Assembly: GCF_014841125.1 (NCBI RefSeq)
Contig: NZ_JACYTQ010000002.1
Coordinates: 682,001-746,000 of the forward strand
DNA from: Echinicola arenosa
GTDB taxonomy: Bacteria; Bacteroidota; Bacteroidia; Cytophagales; Cyclobacteriaceae
DNA length: 64,000 nucleotides
Direction of reading: 5' to 3'
Below are positions 26,661 through 34,196 of this stretch, piece by piece. Every line of letters starts with the position of its first letter. Position 1 is the stretch's first letter. Both the position numbers and the translations under genes were made by a program. The notes beneath the pieces were generated by a model, which made no database searches, was not told where the DNA came from, and saw only the letters and a list, made by a program, of their open reading frames with translations.

Positions 26661-27941
26661 TTAAGCAAATTTCTTTAAAGATTGTTCCAATATTTTAGCA
26701 AAACGAAACACATCTTCAAAACTATTATAAAGAGGTGTAGGTGCTATTCTAACGACATTGGGATTTCTCCAATCACCAACAATTCCATTTTGATAAAATT
26801 CGTCAAACACCGCTTTGCCTCCCTTGTGTATCAACAAAGATAGTTGACATCCCCTTTCATTATGATTTTCAGGGGTAATTATCTCCAACACCCCGCTGTT
26901 TCCGCTTATCTTTTTAATCAAAAACTCAAGATAGCCTGTCAGTTTCAAACTTTTCTCTCTCAATTTATGCATACCCGCTTCTTGAAAAATATCCAAAGAA
27001 GCTTGATGGGCAGCCATCCCCAGCACATTACCATTGGAAGCCTGCCATCCATCTGCGCCATACATGGGCTTAAAACCCTTTTCCATTTTAAAACGCTCCT
27101 GCTCATTATGCCCCCACCAACCAGCAAACCTTACTAATTCCGGGCTATCTGCATGACGCTCGTGAACAAAGATTCCAGCCACATTTCCTGGCCCAGAGTT
27201 TAAATACTTGTAACTGCACCAAGCGGCAAAGTCCATCCCCCACTCATGCAACTGTAAAGGAAAGTTTCCAGCAGCATGTGCCAAATCAAACCCAACAAAA
27301 GCTCCTGCCTGATGCCCTGCACTTGTAATGGCTTTCATATCGAATACCTGACCAGTATAATACTGAAGTCCCGCCATCATCACCAAAGCCAACTCCTCCT
27401 TATTAGCCTCTATGGTTTCAATTATATCCTCTGTCCTCAATGTATGCTCCCCTGATCTTGGGGCTATTTCTATAATGGTCTTATCAGGGTCCAACCCATG
27501 TACTTTCACCTGACTCTCCAGCATGTACATATCGGAGGGAAATGCTCCAGCCTCTGTGATAATCTTCACCCTCTTCCCTGCAGGGCGGTAAAAGCTCACC
27601 ATCAATGCATGCAAGTTGCTGGTAAGGCTGTTCATTACCACTACCTCATGCTCCTTGGCACCGACAATCTCACTTAATGCAGATTTGGACCTTTTATGTA
27701 CTGAAAACCAAGGTGAATCTCCATCAAAATGCCCATCCACTGCCTTATCAGCCCAGCTTTCTAGGTCTTTCTCCAAATATTCCCGAACAGACTTAGGCTG
27801 AAGCCCCAATGAATTTCCACAAAAATAAATGGCCTCTTTTCCATTTACTTTTGGAAAAAAGAACATCTCACGAAAAACACTTAATTCATCTTCCTGGTCC
27901 ATCTTCCTGGCAAAGTCCAGGCTATATTCATATTGGGTCAT
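26661..27941 (-). CDS. kynU: Kynureninase
   Basis: PLP enzyme that cleaves 3-hydroxykynurenine to 3-hydroxyanthranilate and alanine. 426 residues from the ATG at 27941 (MTQYEYSLDFARKMD); a TTG two codons upstream is less likely. Seen: YFCGNSLGLQPKS near the N-terminus, VVMNSLTSNLHALMVSFY, FDLAHAAGNFPLQLHEWG (Asp contacting PLP), and the Schiff-base lysine in WCSYKYLNSGPG (about residue 245). Length and motifs match the family from end to end. It lies between the dioxygenase gene (64 bp upstream) and kmo (42 bp downstream), so co-transcription is very likely. Confidence 0.96.
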   Translation of the reverse strand: MTQYEYSLDFARKMDQEDELSVFREMFFFPKVNGKEAIYFCGNSLGLQPKSVREYLEKDLESWADKAVDGHFDGDSPWFSVHKRSKSALSEIVGAKEHEVVVMNSLTSNLHALMVSFYRPAGKRVKIITEAGAFPSDMYMLESQVKVHGLDPDKTIIEIAPRSGEHTLRTEDIIETIEANKEELALVMMAGLQYYTGQVFDMKAITSAGHQAGAFVGFDLAHAAGNFPLQLHEWGMDFAAWCSYKYLNSGPGNVAGIFVHERHADSPELVRFAGWWGHNEQERFKMEKGFKPMYGADGWQASNGNVLGMAAHQASLDIFQEAGMHKLREKSLKLTGYLEFLIKKISGNSGVLEIITPENHNERGCQLSLLIHKGGKAVFDEFYQNGIVGDWRNPNVVRIAPTPLYNSFEDVFRFAKILEQSLKKFA

Positions 27942-28005
27942 AAACAAATTGGCTAATCCCTAAATAAAAGAGTTTCATTTAAATGAAGTAGATCAACTTA
28001 AGTAA

Positions 28006-28518
28006 CTACTTTTCCATTTTTGTCCCGCAGGTATCACAAGTGGTATGTGCGGGATTACTCCAGAATCTTTCCATTATAGGCGGCAATTGATTTACAATGT
28101 CCGTTACTTCGGCATATTCTTCATAAAGCTTATTTCCACAGTTTTCACAGTGCCAGATAAAACCATCCTGCTCCCCTTCTCTTCTGTATCTTTCCATCAC
28201 CAAGCCTACTGTATTAGCGGGTCTTCTTGGACTATGGGGCACCTTTGGAGGTAAAAGGAAAATTTCACCTTCTTTAATTTCAATGTCCACAGGTTTGCCA
28301 TCTTCTATCACTTTAAGAACGATATCTCCCTCTAGTTGGAAAAAAAACTCCTCACCTTCATTGTAGTGATAGTCCTTCCTTGAATTAGGGCCTCCTACGA
28401 CCATGACAATAAAATCCTCATTTCCCTTGTAGACTTGTTGATTACCCACTGGTGGCTTCAACAAATGACGGTTTTCATCAATCCATTTTTTAAAACTGAA
28501 TGGTTTTGCTAGTGACAT
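28006..28518 (-). CDS. nbaC: 3-hydroxyanthranilate 3,4-dioxygenase
   Basis: Fe(II) enzyme that opens the ring of 3-hydroxyanthranilate to give the precursor of quinolinate and NAD. The start at 28518 (MSLAKPFSFKKWI) gives 170 residues, the family size; a frame extension of 29 codons upstream has no family similarity and covers two inverted repeats. Cupin ligands: His and Glu in DYHYNEGEEFFFQLEGD, His in LPPKVPHSPRRP. The C-terminal rubredoxin-like iron site is present: CENCG and CDTCG. First gene of the kynurenine group. Tryptophan dioxygenase, formamidase and quinolinate phosphoribosyltransferase are not in this window. Confidence 0.95.
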   Translation of the reverse strand: MSLAKPFSFKKWIDENRHLLKPPVGNQQVYKGNEDFIVMVVGGPNSRKDYHYNEGEEFFFQLEGDIVLKVIEDGKPVDIEIKEGEIFLLPPKVPHSPRRPANTVGLVMERYRREGEQDGFIWHCENCGNKLYEEYAEVTDIVNQLPPIMERFWSNPAHTTCDTCGTKMEK

Positions 28519-28546
28519 TTTTAAGTGGTTTTCATTTACTGGTTTA

Positions 28547-28567
28547 TGGACAAAAACAAATTGTCCA
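28547..28567 (-). promoter_or_regulatory. Inverted repeat upstream of the kynurenine operon (proximal)
   Basis: TGGACAA-N7-TTGTCCA, a perfect 7-bp inverted repeat starting 29 bp upstream of the dioxygenase ATG. Either an operator or a leader hairpin. Confidence 0.4.
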
Positions 28568-28572
28568 AAGCA

Positions 28573-28596
28573 CCACTTTCCACAGAGCGAAAGTGG
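28573..28596 (-). promoter_or_regulatory. Inverted repeat upstream of the kynurenine operon (distal)
   Basis: CCACTTTC-N8-GAAAGTGG, a perfect 8-bp inverted repeat just 5 bp beyond the proximal one. No standard -7 box is visible between them. Confidence 0.4.
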
Positions 28597-28753
28597 AATT
28601 TTCAAGTCCTAAAAGTAAAAAAAATCTATCAGTTTATTGGTTCCAAGTACAAGTAGCTTTCTTTAAGAAAGAGAAAAATTAGGTTAATCCTATCCCTCAA
28701 ATCATCCTTTTTTAATTACTTTGGGTCAAAGCTACAAAAACAAACTGAAACTA

Positions 28754-29362
28754 ATGTCTTCTCACCATTTTGTAAAAGAACAACAAGAGCCTGCCTTGCT
28801 TATCTTGAAAACAGAGCATACCAATTTTGAAAAAATTGCCCCTCTCTTGGAATGGGTCCCCACTGTATTGGTAGCTGAATCGGAAGTGGACACTGTTCTT
28901 TCATGGGGAATTAAAATCGATGTCATATTAGCCACCACTGGCTTTCAAAAAGCCAACATCCAGCTCTTGGAAGAACAATACCCACTTCGGTTTATGAGCG
29001 TTTCTGAAGATAACTTTCTTGATGAAGGATTGCAATACCTAATTGCCACCAAGCACCCCGCAGTAAATATTGTTGGTTATGACCATCAATTGGCTTTTGA
29101 CTTAGAAAACAAGCTCGAATTGATCAACATAGTGATTTTTGATGGGCCTATCCGCTATTTTCCTGTTCAGGAGAAATCATTTAGGAAATGGTTTTCTGAA
29201 AGCTCCATTCAACTTCATGCACCTGAAGGAACACTGATAGAAGTAAAGCGACAAAATGAAAGCCAGTTGGTCAAGGTCCTGCATGCCACCTTTATAGAAG
29301 CAGAAGAAGGAACAATTTCCTTTCAGTCCACGCATCCTTTTTGGATTGGCGAAATGGTTTGA
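28754..29362 (+). CDS. Degenerate thiamine-pyrophosphokinase-like protein
   Basis: 202 residues from the ATG at 28754 (MSSHHFVKEQ); an ATG 11 codons earlier is in frame. The arrangement resembles thiamine pyrophosphokinase: an N-terminal alpha/beta part with VPTVLVAESEVDTVLSWGIK and IDVILATTGFQ where active TPKs have D-x-x-x-G-D-F-D-S, a helix with DEGLQYLI where they have TDLEKAL, YDHQLAFDL where they have DH, and a beta-rich C-terminal part ending STHPFWIG. The acidic metal-binding residues of the GDFDS motif are missing, so catalysis as in TPK is doubtful. The gene is divergent from the kynurenine operon. The assignment is by motif order only. Confidence 0.55.
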   Translation: MSSHHFVKEQQEPALLILKTEHTNFEKIAPLLEWVPTVLVAESEVDTVLSWGIKIDVILATTGFQKANIQLLEEQYPLRFMSVSEDNFLDEGLQYLIATKHPAVNIVGYDHQLAFDLENKLELINIVIFDGPIRYFPVQEKSFRKWFSESSIQLHAPEGTLIEVKRQNESQLVKVLHATFIEAEEGTISFQSTHPFWIGEMV

Positions 29363-29392
29363 AGTGATGGTTTATAATTTCTTCACCACTTC
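29361..29392 (+). terminator. Terminator overlapping the end of the TPK-like gene
   Basis: A 9-bp stem with one mismatch (GAAGTGATG / CACCACTTC) and a 14-nt loop, followed by TTTTTT. It overlaps both convergent stop codons. Confidence 0.5.
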
Positions 29393-30025
29393 TTTTTTGG
29401 GAATAGAAATACTCCACATACCTCTCAAATCTCCAATTTTGTGACCTTTTGCACGATCCTCTGGATATAAGCTATTAATGGCTTGTAAAGTTTCTTCCGA
29501 AATATCTGCCTTTGGTTCACCATGGCATTGCAGGCACAAAGCCCCAGGAATTTTTATGGCTTTGGTATACAAAAGTTGCTCACCATTCTGAACCTCTTGA
29601 ACATTTGCCTTACTTTTAATATCATGCTCTTCATTATATTCGTAGGCCAATAATAACTGCTCCTCATCTGCTGTAGGTTGATCGGATGGATTTCTGAAAT
29701 CATGAGACACCCTTCTGACATTCACCCCAAACGCTTCGCTGACCTTTTGTAAAGAAGGTAAAGCTTCCACATTACAAAACTCCACTGCTCCCGGAACACC
29801 TTTTTCCTCAATGGCTTGCTGAAGTTTACTCATCAGCTCCTGTTGGGCTTTTAGGCTAATTTCATCTCCCCACTCCATCGCTTTGTTAATGATATCCACC
29901 TCATTGACCCTTTTGATCTCCATGGACTTATTCACTTCATCCAAAATCTCTTTGTCAACTTTTTTACCCGAGCCACAGCTCATTAAAATAAATACCAGCG
30001 TAACGAACAATAGGGACTTTATCAT
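29372..30025 (-). CDS. DUF3365 (Tll0287-like) c-type heme lipoprotein
   Basis: 217 residues. The N-terminus is a lipoprotein signal (LVFILMSCGSG, lipidated Cys about residue 17). A Tll0287-like/DUF3365 domain fills the rest: AVEFCNVEALPSLQKV, VRRVSHDFRNPSDQP, then IPGALCLQCHGEPKADI, a single CxxCH heme-attachment site at about 165, and the closing IGDLRGMWSISIP. The fold is a heme-binding sensor/redox domain with His ligands; the protein should be attached outside the cytoplasm. Convergent to the TPK-like gene and divergent from prfA; no redox partner lies beside it. Confidence 0.88.
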   Translation of the reverse strand: MIKSLLFVTLVFILMSCGSGKKVDKEILDEVNKSMEIKRVNEVDIINKAMEWGDEISLKAQQELMSKLQQAIEEKGVPGAVEFCNVEALPSLQKVSEAFGVNVRRVSHDFRNPSDQPTADEEQLLLAYEYNEEHDIKSKANVQEVQNGEQLLYTKAIKIPGALCLQCHGEPKADISEETLQAINSLYPEDRAKGHKIGDLRGMWSISIPKKEVVKKL

Positions 30026-30129
30026 AATTTAGATTTTTCACTTAAAGTTAGTAGTTTTTTTGTCTAGTGGAAACCAGTCTTTGGTTCTGCATCATTGTGT
30101 GCAAGCTATCAGAATGTCACTTATTTTCT

Positions 30130-30137
30130 TAATTTTG
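30130..30137 (+). promoter_or_regulatory. Probable -7 box of prfA
   Basis: TAATTTTG, a match to TAnnTTTG, 23 bp upstream of the prfA ATG, giving a very short leader. No TTG at the -33 distance. Confidence 0.45.
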
Positions 30138-30159
30138 CTCTTCGAAAAGAAAAAACACT

Positions 30160-31236
30160 ATGCTTGATAAGTTAGAGCACATAAAGGACCGATTTGAGGA
30201 AGTAGGGCAATTGATCATTCAGCCGGATGCCATGTCCGACATGAGTAAATACACTAAGCTCACCAAGGAGTACAAAGATCTTGAAAAGATCGTTGCAGTC
30301 TATGATGAGTATAAGTTGGTTTTGGAAAACATTGATAGTTCCAAGTCCATTTTAGAAAATGAAAAGGATCCTGACTTCAGGGAAATGGCCAAGGCAGAAC
30401 TGGATGAGCTAAAAGACCGACAGTTGGTGTTGGAAAAAGACTTGAAGCAAATGCTGATCCCTAAAGACCCTAACGATTCCAAAGATTGTATCCTTGAAAT
30501 TCGAAGTGGAACAGGTGGAGATGAGGCAGCTATTTTTGCAGGTGACCTCTTCAGAATGTACCAGCGCTTTGCTGAAAAGCAAAACTGGAATCTTACTATT
30601 CTGGATTTGACCTTTGGCTCTGCTGGTGGTTATAAAGAAATCATCAGCACTGTTTCTGGTGCCGATGTCTATGGAATGCTTAAATACGAATCTGGCGTAC
30701 ATAGGGTTCAGCGAGTACCTGCCACCGAAACACAAGGAAGGGTACATACTTCAGCAGCTACGGTTGCTGTTTTGCCAGAGATGGAAGATGTAGATGTGCA
30801 AATTGACATGAATGACGTCCGAAAAGACACTTACTGTTCATCCGGGCCAGGTGGCCAGTCAGTAAACACCACTTACTCAGCTGTAAGGCTTACTCACGAA
30901 CCCACAGGCATCGTGGTTACCTGTCAGGATCAGAAATCACAGATCAAGAACTTTGAAAAAGCTTTGAAAGTACTAAGATCCAGGATTTATGAGATTGAAT
31001 TGGCCAAACACAATGAAGCAGTGGGAGCTCAAAGAAGGTCAATGGTGGGCAGTGGTGACAGATCTGACAAAATCCGAACCTATAATTATCCACAAAGTAG
31101 GGTAACCGACCACAGGATCAACAAGACGGTTTATAACTTACCTGATGTGGTGGAAGGAAATATTGAAGAGTTTATCAGTGCTTTGCGATTTGCAGAAAAT
31201 GCTGAGCGACTCAAAAACAGCGGCATGGAGGAATAG
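30160..31236 (+). CDS. prfA: Peptide chain release factor 1
   Basis: Releases the finished peptide at UAA and UAG. 358 residues, normal length. Release factor 1, not 2, because the codon-reading tripeptide is PAT (in RVPATETQGRVHTSAAT, about 187-189). The GGQ motif is in CSSGPGGQSVNTTYSAVRLTH, about residues 231-233; its Gln is the target of PrmC, encoded about 1 kb downstream. The gene ends in TAG, a codon only RF1 reads, and this stop lies in the loop of its own terminator hairpin. Confidence 0.97.
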   Translation: MLDKLEHIKDRFEEVGQLIIQPDAMSDMSKYTKLTKEYKDLEKIVAVYDEYKLVLENIDSSKSILENEKDPDFREMAKAELDELKDRQLVLEKDLKQMLIPKDPNDSKDCILEIRSGTGGDEAAIFAGDLFRMYQRFAEKQNWNLTILDLTFGSAGGYKEIISTVSGADVYGMLKYESGVHRVQRVPATETQGRVHTSAATVAVLPEMEDVDVQIDMNDVRKDTYCSSGPGGQSVNTTYSAVRLTHEPTGIVVTCQDQKSQIKNFEKALKVLRSRIYEIELAKHNEAVGAQRRSMVGSGDRSDKIRTYNYPQSRVTDHRINKTVYNLPDVVEGNIEEFISALRFAENAERLKNSGMEE

Positions 31237-31260
31237 TTCTCCATGCTTTTTTATTTTTTT
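31223..31260 (+). terminator. Intrinsic terminator of prfA, enclosing the stop codon
   Basis: Stem GCATGGAG (31223-31230) and CTCCATGC (31239-31246), loop GAATAGTT that contains the TAG stop codon, followed by TTTTTTA and seven more T. The hairpin begins inside the last codons of the gene. Confidence 0.85.
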
Positions 31261-31346
31261 TATCTAAAGCTTACTTTTTGATATTTGGGTATGAATTATG
31301 TGATGAATGAAAAATTCAATCAGAAATTCTAAACCAAGCATTTTAA

Positions 31347-31883
31347 ATGAAAATCCAAGGAGCAAATGATATTGCTTTAGTATCCTGGGGCGGACAACAT
31401 TTCCACAGTTTGTACCCTCTCGCCAACAATCCGGCAATTGCCAAAAATTTGAAAGACAGTTTCCCTCAGCCTTACACTATTCACGACGCTAGGTTCTGGA
31501 TTGAGCATAATATAAAATTCAATCCTCCTCAAAACTTTGCCATAGAGAAAAATGGGGTTTTAGTGGGATCCATTGGTGCTGAAAAAGGCAAGGACGAACT
31601 AAGAACCAATATGGAAATAGGTTTATGGGTCGGAGAGCGATTCTGGGGACAAGGAATTGCTACCGAAGCCACAAAACTATTTATTCGGCATCTTTTTGAG
31701 AAATTTTCCGTCCAAAGAATCTTTGCTACTGTCTATGACTTTAATATTTCCTGCATGAGGGTCATGCAAAAAGCCGGACTCCAGGAAGAAGCAATATTAA
31801 AAGGTGCTTACATAAAACATGAAAAGATAGGAGACATATATCAGTATGTGATGTTAAGAGAAGACTTTAATAGCAGTAAATGA
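31347..31883 (+). CDS. GNAT-family N-acetyltransferase (RimJ/RimL-like)
   Basis: 178 residues with the GNAT fold: EKNGVLVGSIGAEKG (beta strand 3/4), NMEIGLWVGERFWGQGIATEA (acetyl-CoA loop, Q/RxxGxG/A as WGQGIAT), and VYDFNISCMRVMQKAGLQEEA, the Asn/Ser-containing helix typical of the RimJ/RimL protein-N-terminal and small-molecule acetyltransferases; it ends DIYQYVMLRED. The acceptor is unknown. It is 110 bp beyond prfA, after the prfA terminator, and could receive read-through from it. Confidence 0.88.
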   Translation: MKIQGANDIALVSWGGQHFHSLYPLANNPAIAKNLKDSFPQPYTIHDARFWIEHNIKFNPPQNFAIEKNGVLVGSIGAEKGKDELRTNMEIGLWVGERFWGQGIATEATKLFIRHLFEKFSVQRIFATVYDFNISCMRVMQKAGLQEEAILKGAYIKHEKIGDIYQYVMLREDFNSSK

Positions 31884-31994
31884 TTTTTGGCTCCATCTTT
31901 ACTATAACTGCTTATGTGGTCCTTAAATTCCATCCCCCCCCTTTATCACAGGTAGGGTAAACATTATGGTATTCATCTCAAGCACCATAAAAAA

Positions 31995-32033
31995 GGAAAC
32001 ATTAAGGTATGATATATCTGCCTTAATGTTTCC
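31995..32033. repeat. 13-bp perfect inverted repeat between the GNAT gene and prmC
   Basis: Two 13-nt arms are exact reverse complements with a 13-nt AT-rich loop. There is no T tract on the plus side; on the minus strand six T follow, so as a terminator it would act against the direction of both flanking genes. Confidence 0.6.
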
Positions 32034-32278
32034 GAAATATGTATTGAGTCAGATTAAAAAAAGGAACTGTGGTAGTTATCCTTGATTTCGTTTTATAATT
32101 TCCTTTTAACGATCTGAATATAAATAAAAAAGCACAAAAACCAACCTTAATTTAATCTTAATTTTTAATAGAAAATTTCTATATAGTTAAATATAGACTA
32201 ATAAATCATGATTTTACCTGTCCATATTTCTCTATGATGTAGGATATGAAACTGCTGTAATTATCTAAAACTTCTCCT

Positions 32279-32286
32279 TAACTTTG
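32279..32286 (+). promoter_or_regulatory. Probable -7 box of prmC
   Basis: TAACTTTG, matching TAnnTTTG, 20 bp upstream of the prmC ATG. Confidence 0.45.
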
Positions 32287-32305
32287 TATTTAAGTCCTAT
32301 TATTT

Positions 32306-33151
32306 ATGCTTTCAGCCCGAGAACTTTATCAATCTACACAATCAAGGCTAAACGCCTTGTATCCTCCACAAGAGTCCCAATCATTGGTTTATTGGCTAAT
32401 GGAGCACTTTTTAGCTATTAAAAGGCCAGATATTCTAAAGGATATAGAAATCAAAAATCCTACACCTGCCTTTGAGCTTGCAGTAAAAGAACTGGAGAAA
32501 GGGAGACCTGTTCAATATATTTTAGGCTTCGGTCCATTTTATGGGCGTGATTTTAAAGTCGATCATTCAGTACTCATTCCGCGCAACGAAACGGAAGAGT
32601 TGGTTCATTTAATTATAAACGAAAACCCGCATCAAGACCTTAAAATTCTTGATATAGGCACAGGGACCGGCTGCATCCCCATCACTCTTTTTCTTGAAAT
32701 GAAAGCCGCTAAAGTTGCAGCTCTTGACATCAGCAAGGCTGCATTGGCCATCGCTAGGCAAAACGCAGCTGAATTGAAAGCTAAAGTTGAATTTTATGAG
32801 ACAGATATTTTAAAAGAAGAAATTCCTATTCATGGCTTGGATATTATCGTCAGTAACCCACCTTATGTCCGTGAGCTTGAAAAAGCAGAAATGCATCAAA
32901 ATGTACTAGAGTATGAACCTCAACTGGCATTATTCGTAACCGATGATGACCCTTTGATTTTTTATAGAACCATTGCCAAAAAGTCAATGGATGCATTGGT
33001 GCCTCATGGAAAGATTTACTTTGAAATCAATGAGGCCTTTGGTGATGAAATGTACCAAATGATGGCTTCATTGGGATATGAAGCCGTTAAAATCTATCAA
33101 GATATGCAGGGAAAAGACCGTATCCTATCTGCAGTCAAGCCTTTAAGCTAA
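32306..33151 (+). CDS. prmC: Release factor glutamine methyltransferase
   Basis: Transfers a methyl group from SAM to the Gln of the GGQ motif of RF1 and RF2. 281 residues. Seen: PrmC N-terminal helical domain (to about 75) with GRPVQYILGFGPFYGRDF; IPRNETEELVHLI; SAM-binding motif I LDIGTGTGCIPITLFLE; and the substrate-binding NPPY in IIVSNPPYVRELEKAEM (about 194-197), then EYEPQLALF. In many bacteria it directly follows prfA; here the GNAT gene and 422 bp separate them, and it has its own -7 box. Confidence 0.95.
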   Translation: MLSARELYQSTQSRLNALYPPQESQSLVYWLMEHFLAIKRPDILKDIEIKNPTPAFELAVKELEKGRPVQYILGFGPFYGRDFKVDHSVLIPRNETEELVHLIINENPHQDLKILDIGTGTGCIPITLFLEMKAAKVAALDISKAALAIARQNAAELKAKVEFYETDILKEEIPIHGLDIIVSNPPYVRELEKAEMHQNVLEYEPQLALFVTDDDPLIFYRTIAKKSMDALVPHGKIYFEINEAFGDEMYQMMASLGYEAVKIYQDMQGKDRILSAVKPLS

Positions 33152-33155
33152 TATA

Positions 33156-34193
33156 TCAATGAAGCCTTTCTATTGCCAATGACCTGACCTCCGCATTACT
33201 ATCTCGCCTTGCAATCTCAACAAGTGCACTTTGACTAAATAGGCGACTAACGGCAATCTTCCTAACCTCCACATTATTGTCTTGACGAGCAATAGACGCC
33301 AAGGTACTTTGACTCGTTAGACGGCTGACAGCTATTTTCCTGATTTCTACATTAGATTCCTGACGGGCTACTGTCGCAAGCGTGCTTTGGCTGAAGAGCT
33401 TATTCACCGCCAGTTTTCTCACCTCAACATTGCTCTCCTGACTAGCTATGGTCGCTAAGGTGCTTTGACTCGTAAGGCGACTGACCGCTATTTTCCGGAT
33501 CTCCACATTAGATTCCTGACGGGCCACTGTGGCAAGTGCGCTTTGGTTGAAGAGCTTATTCACCGCCAGTTTTCGCACCTCAACATTGCTCTCCTGACGA
33601 GCTATGGTCGCTAAGGTACTTTGACTCGTAAGGCGACTGACCGCTATTTTCCGGATCTCCACATTAGATTCCTGACGGGCCACTGTCGCAAGTGCGCTTT
33701 GGCTGGAGAGCTTATTCACTGCCAGTTTTCGCACCTCAACATTGCTCTCCTGACTAGCAATAGTAGCTAAAGTACTTTGACTCGTTAGGCGGCTGACCGC
33801 TATTTTCCGGATCTCTACATTAGATTCCTGCCGGGCTACAGTCGCAAGTGTACTTTGACTGGAGAGCTTATTCACTGCCAATTTTCTCACCTCAACATTG
33901 CTGTCCTGACGAGCTATTGCCGCTAAGGTGCTTTGACAGGAAATTCTGCCTACTATTTCCTTCCTTAATTCTAGATCTGATTCATTTAATAAAGCAGCAT
34001 ATAAGTCATTTTGAGAAGAACAATCATCAACAAAGATTTCCTCTGATGATGTTGATTTAATGGTAATGATAGGAGTGATGTCAAAAGGACTGGTTGTTTC
34101 TAAAACGAACGACTTCTCATGGTGATCATAATTAGCCGTGAAACAAGAGGTCATGGTCCACAAAAGACCTAAAACAATCAAAATATTTTTCAT
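33156..34193 (-). CDS. Lipoprotein made of 26-residue HEAT/LRV-like tandem repeats
   Basis: 345 residues from the ATG at 34193. Lipoprotein signal LGLLWTMTSC (lipid Cys17), a spacer of about 40 residues, then eleven consecutive repeats of exactly 26 residues (59-344). The consensus is SQSTLATIARQESNVE followed by either VRKLAVNKL or IRKIAVSRL; the two forms alternate, so the true unit is 52 residues (156 bp). The first and last repeats are diverged. The LATIA...VRKLAV pattern is that of two-helix solenoid repeats (HEAT or the leucine-rich-repeat variant, LRV). Such lipoproteins are usually binding scaffolds; no catalytic residue is seen. It ends 4 bp from the convergent prmC stop. Partner unknown. 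Confidence 0.88.
   Translation of the reverse strand: MKNILIVLGLLWTMTSCFTANYDHHEKSFVLETTSPFDITPIITIKSTSSEEIFVDDCSSQNDLYAALLNESDLELRKEIVGRISCQSTLAAIARQDSNVEVRKLAVNKLSSQSTLATVARQESNVEIRKIAVSRLTSQSTLATIASQESNVEVRKLAVNKLSSQSALATVARQESNVEIRKIAVSRLTSQSTLATIARQESNVEVRKLAVNKLFNQSALATVARQESNVEIRKIAVSRLTSQSTLATIASQESNVEVRKLAVNKLFSQSTLATVARQESNVEIRKIAVSRLTSQSTLASIARQDNNVEVRKIAVSRLFSQSALVEIARRDSNAEVRSLAIERLH
33162..34016 (-). repeat. Coding tandem repeat, 78-bp unit, 156-bp higher-order period
   Basis: The block holds eleven 78-bp units. The string ATTAGATTCC recurs at 33351, 33507, 33663 and 33819, that is, every 156 bp exactly, and long neighbouring stretches are nearly identical. Units near both ends have diverged. 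Confidence 0.9.
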
Positions 34194-34196
34194 CAA

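Larger units (their letters stand above)
31884..32305. other. Intergenic region, 422 bp, with a long hairpin
   Basis: No coding sequence that I can support. Contains a 13-bp perfect inverted repeat (GGAAACATTAAGG at 31995-32007, CCTTAATGTTTCC at 32021-32033, 13-nt loop) with six A on its left, and a -7 box for prmC at its right end. Confidence 0.5.

Noticed and set aside
28519-28753. Possible TPP riboswitch because of the TPK-like gene
   Set aside because: The CUGAGA and ACCYGAUxUGGxUxAxxCCxxCGxxGGGA-type conserved elements are not seen.
33162-34016. Regular repeats first looked like a possible CRISPR array
   Set aside because: Unit is 78 bp, a multiple of three, open in one frame with lipoprotein signal, and has no repeat/spacer division or cas genes.
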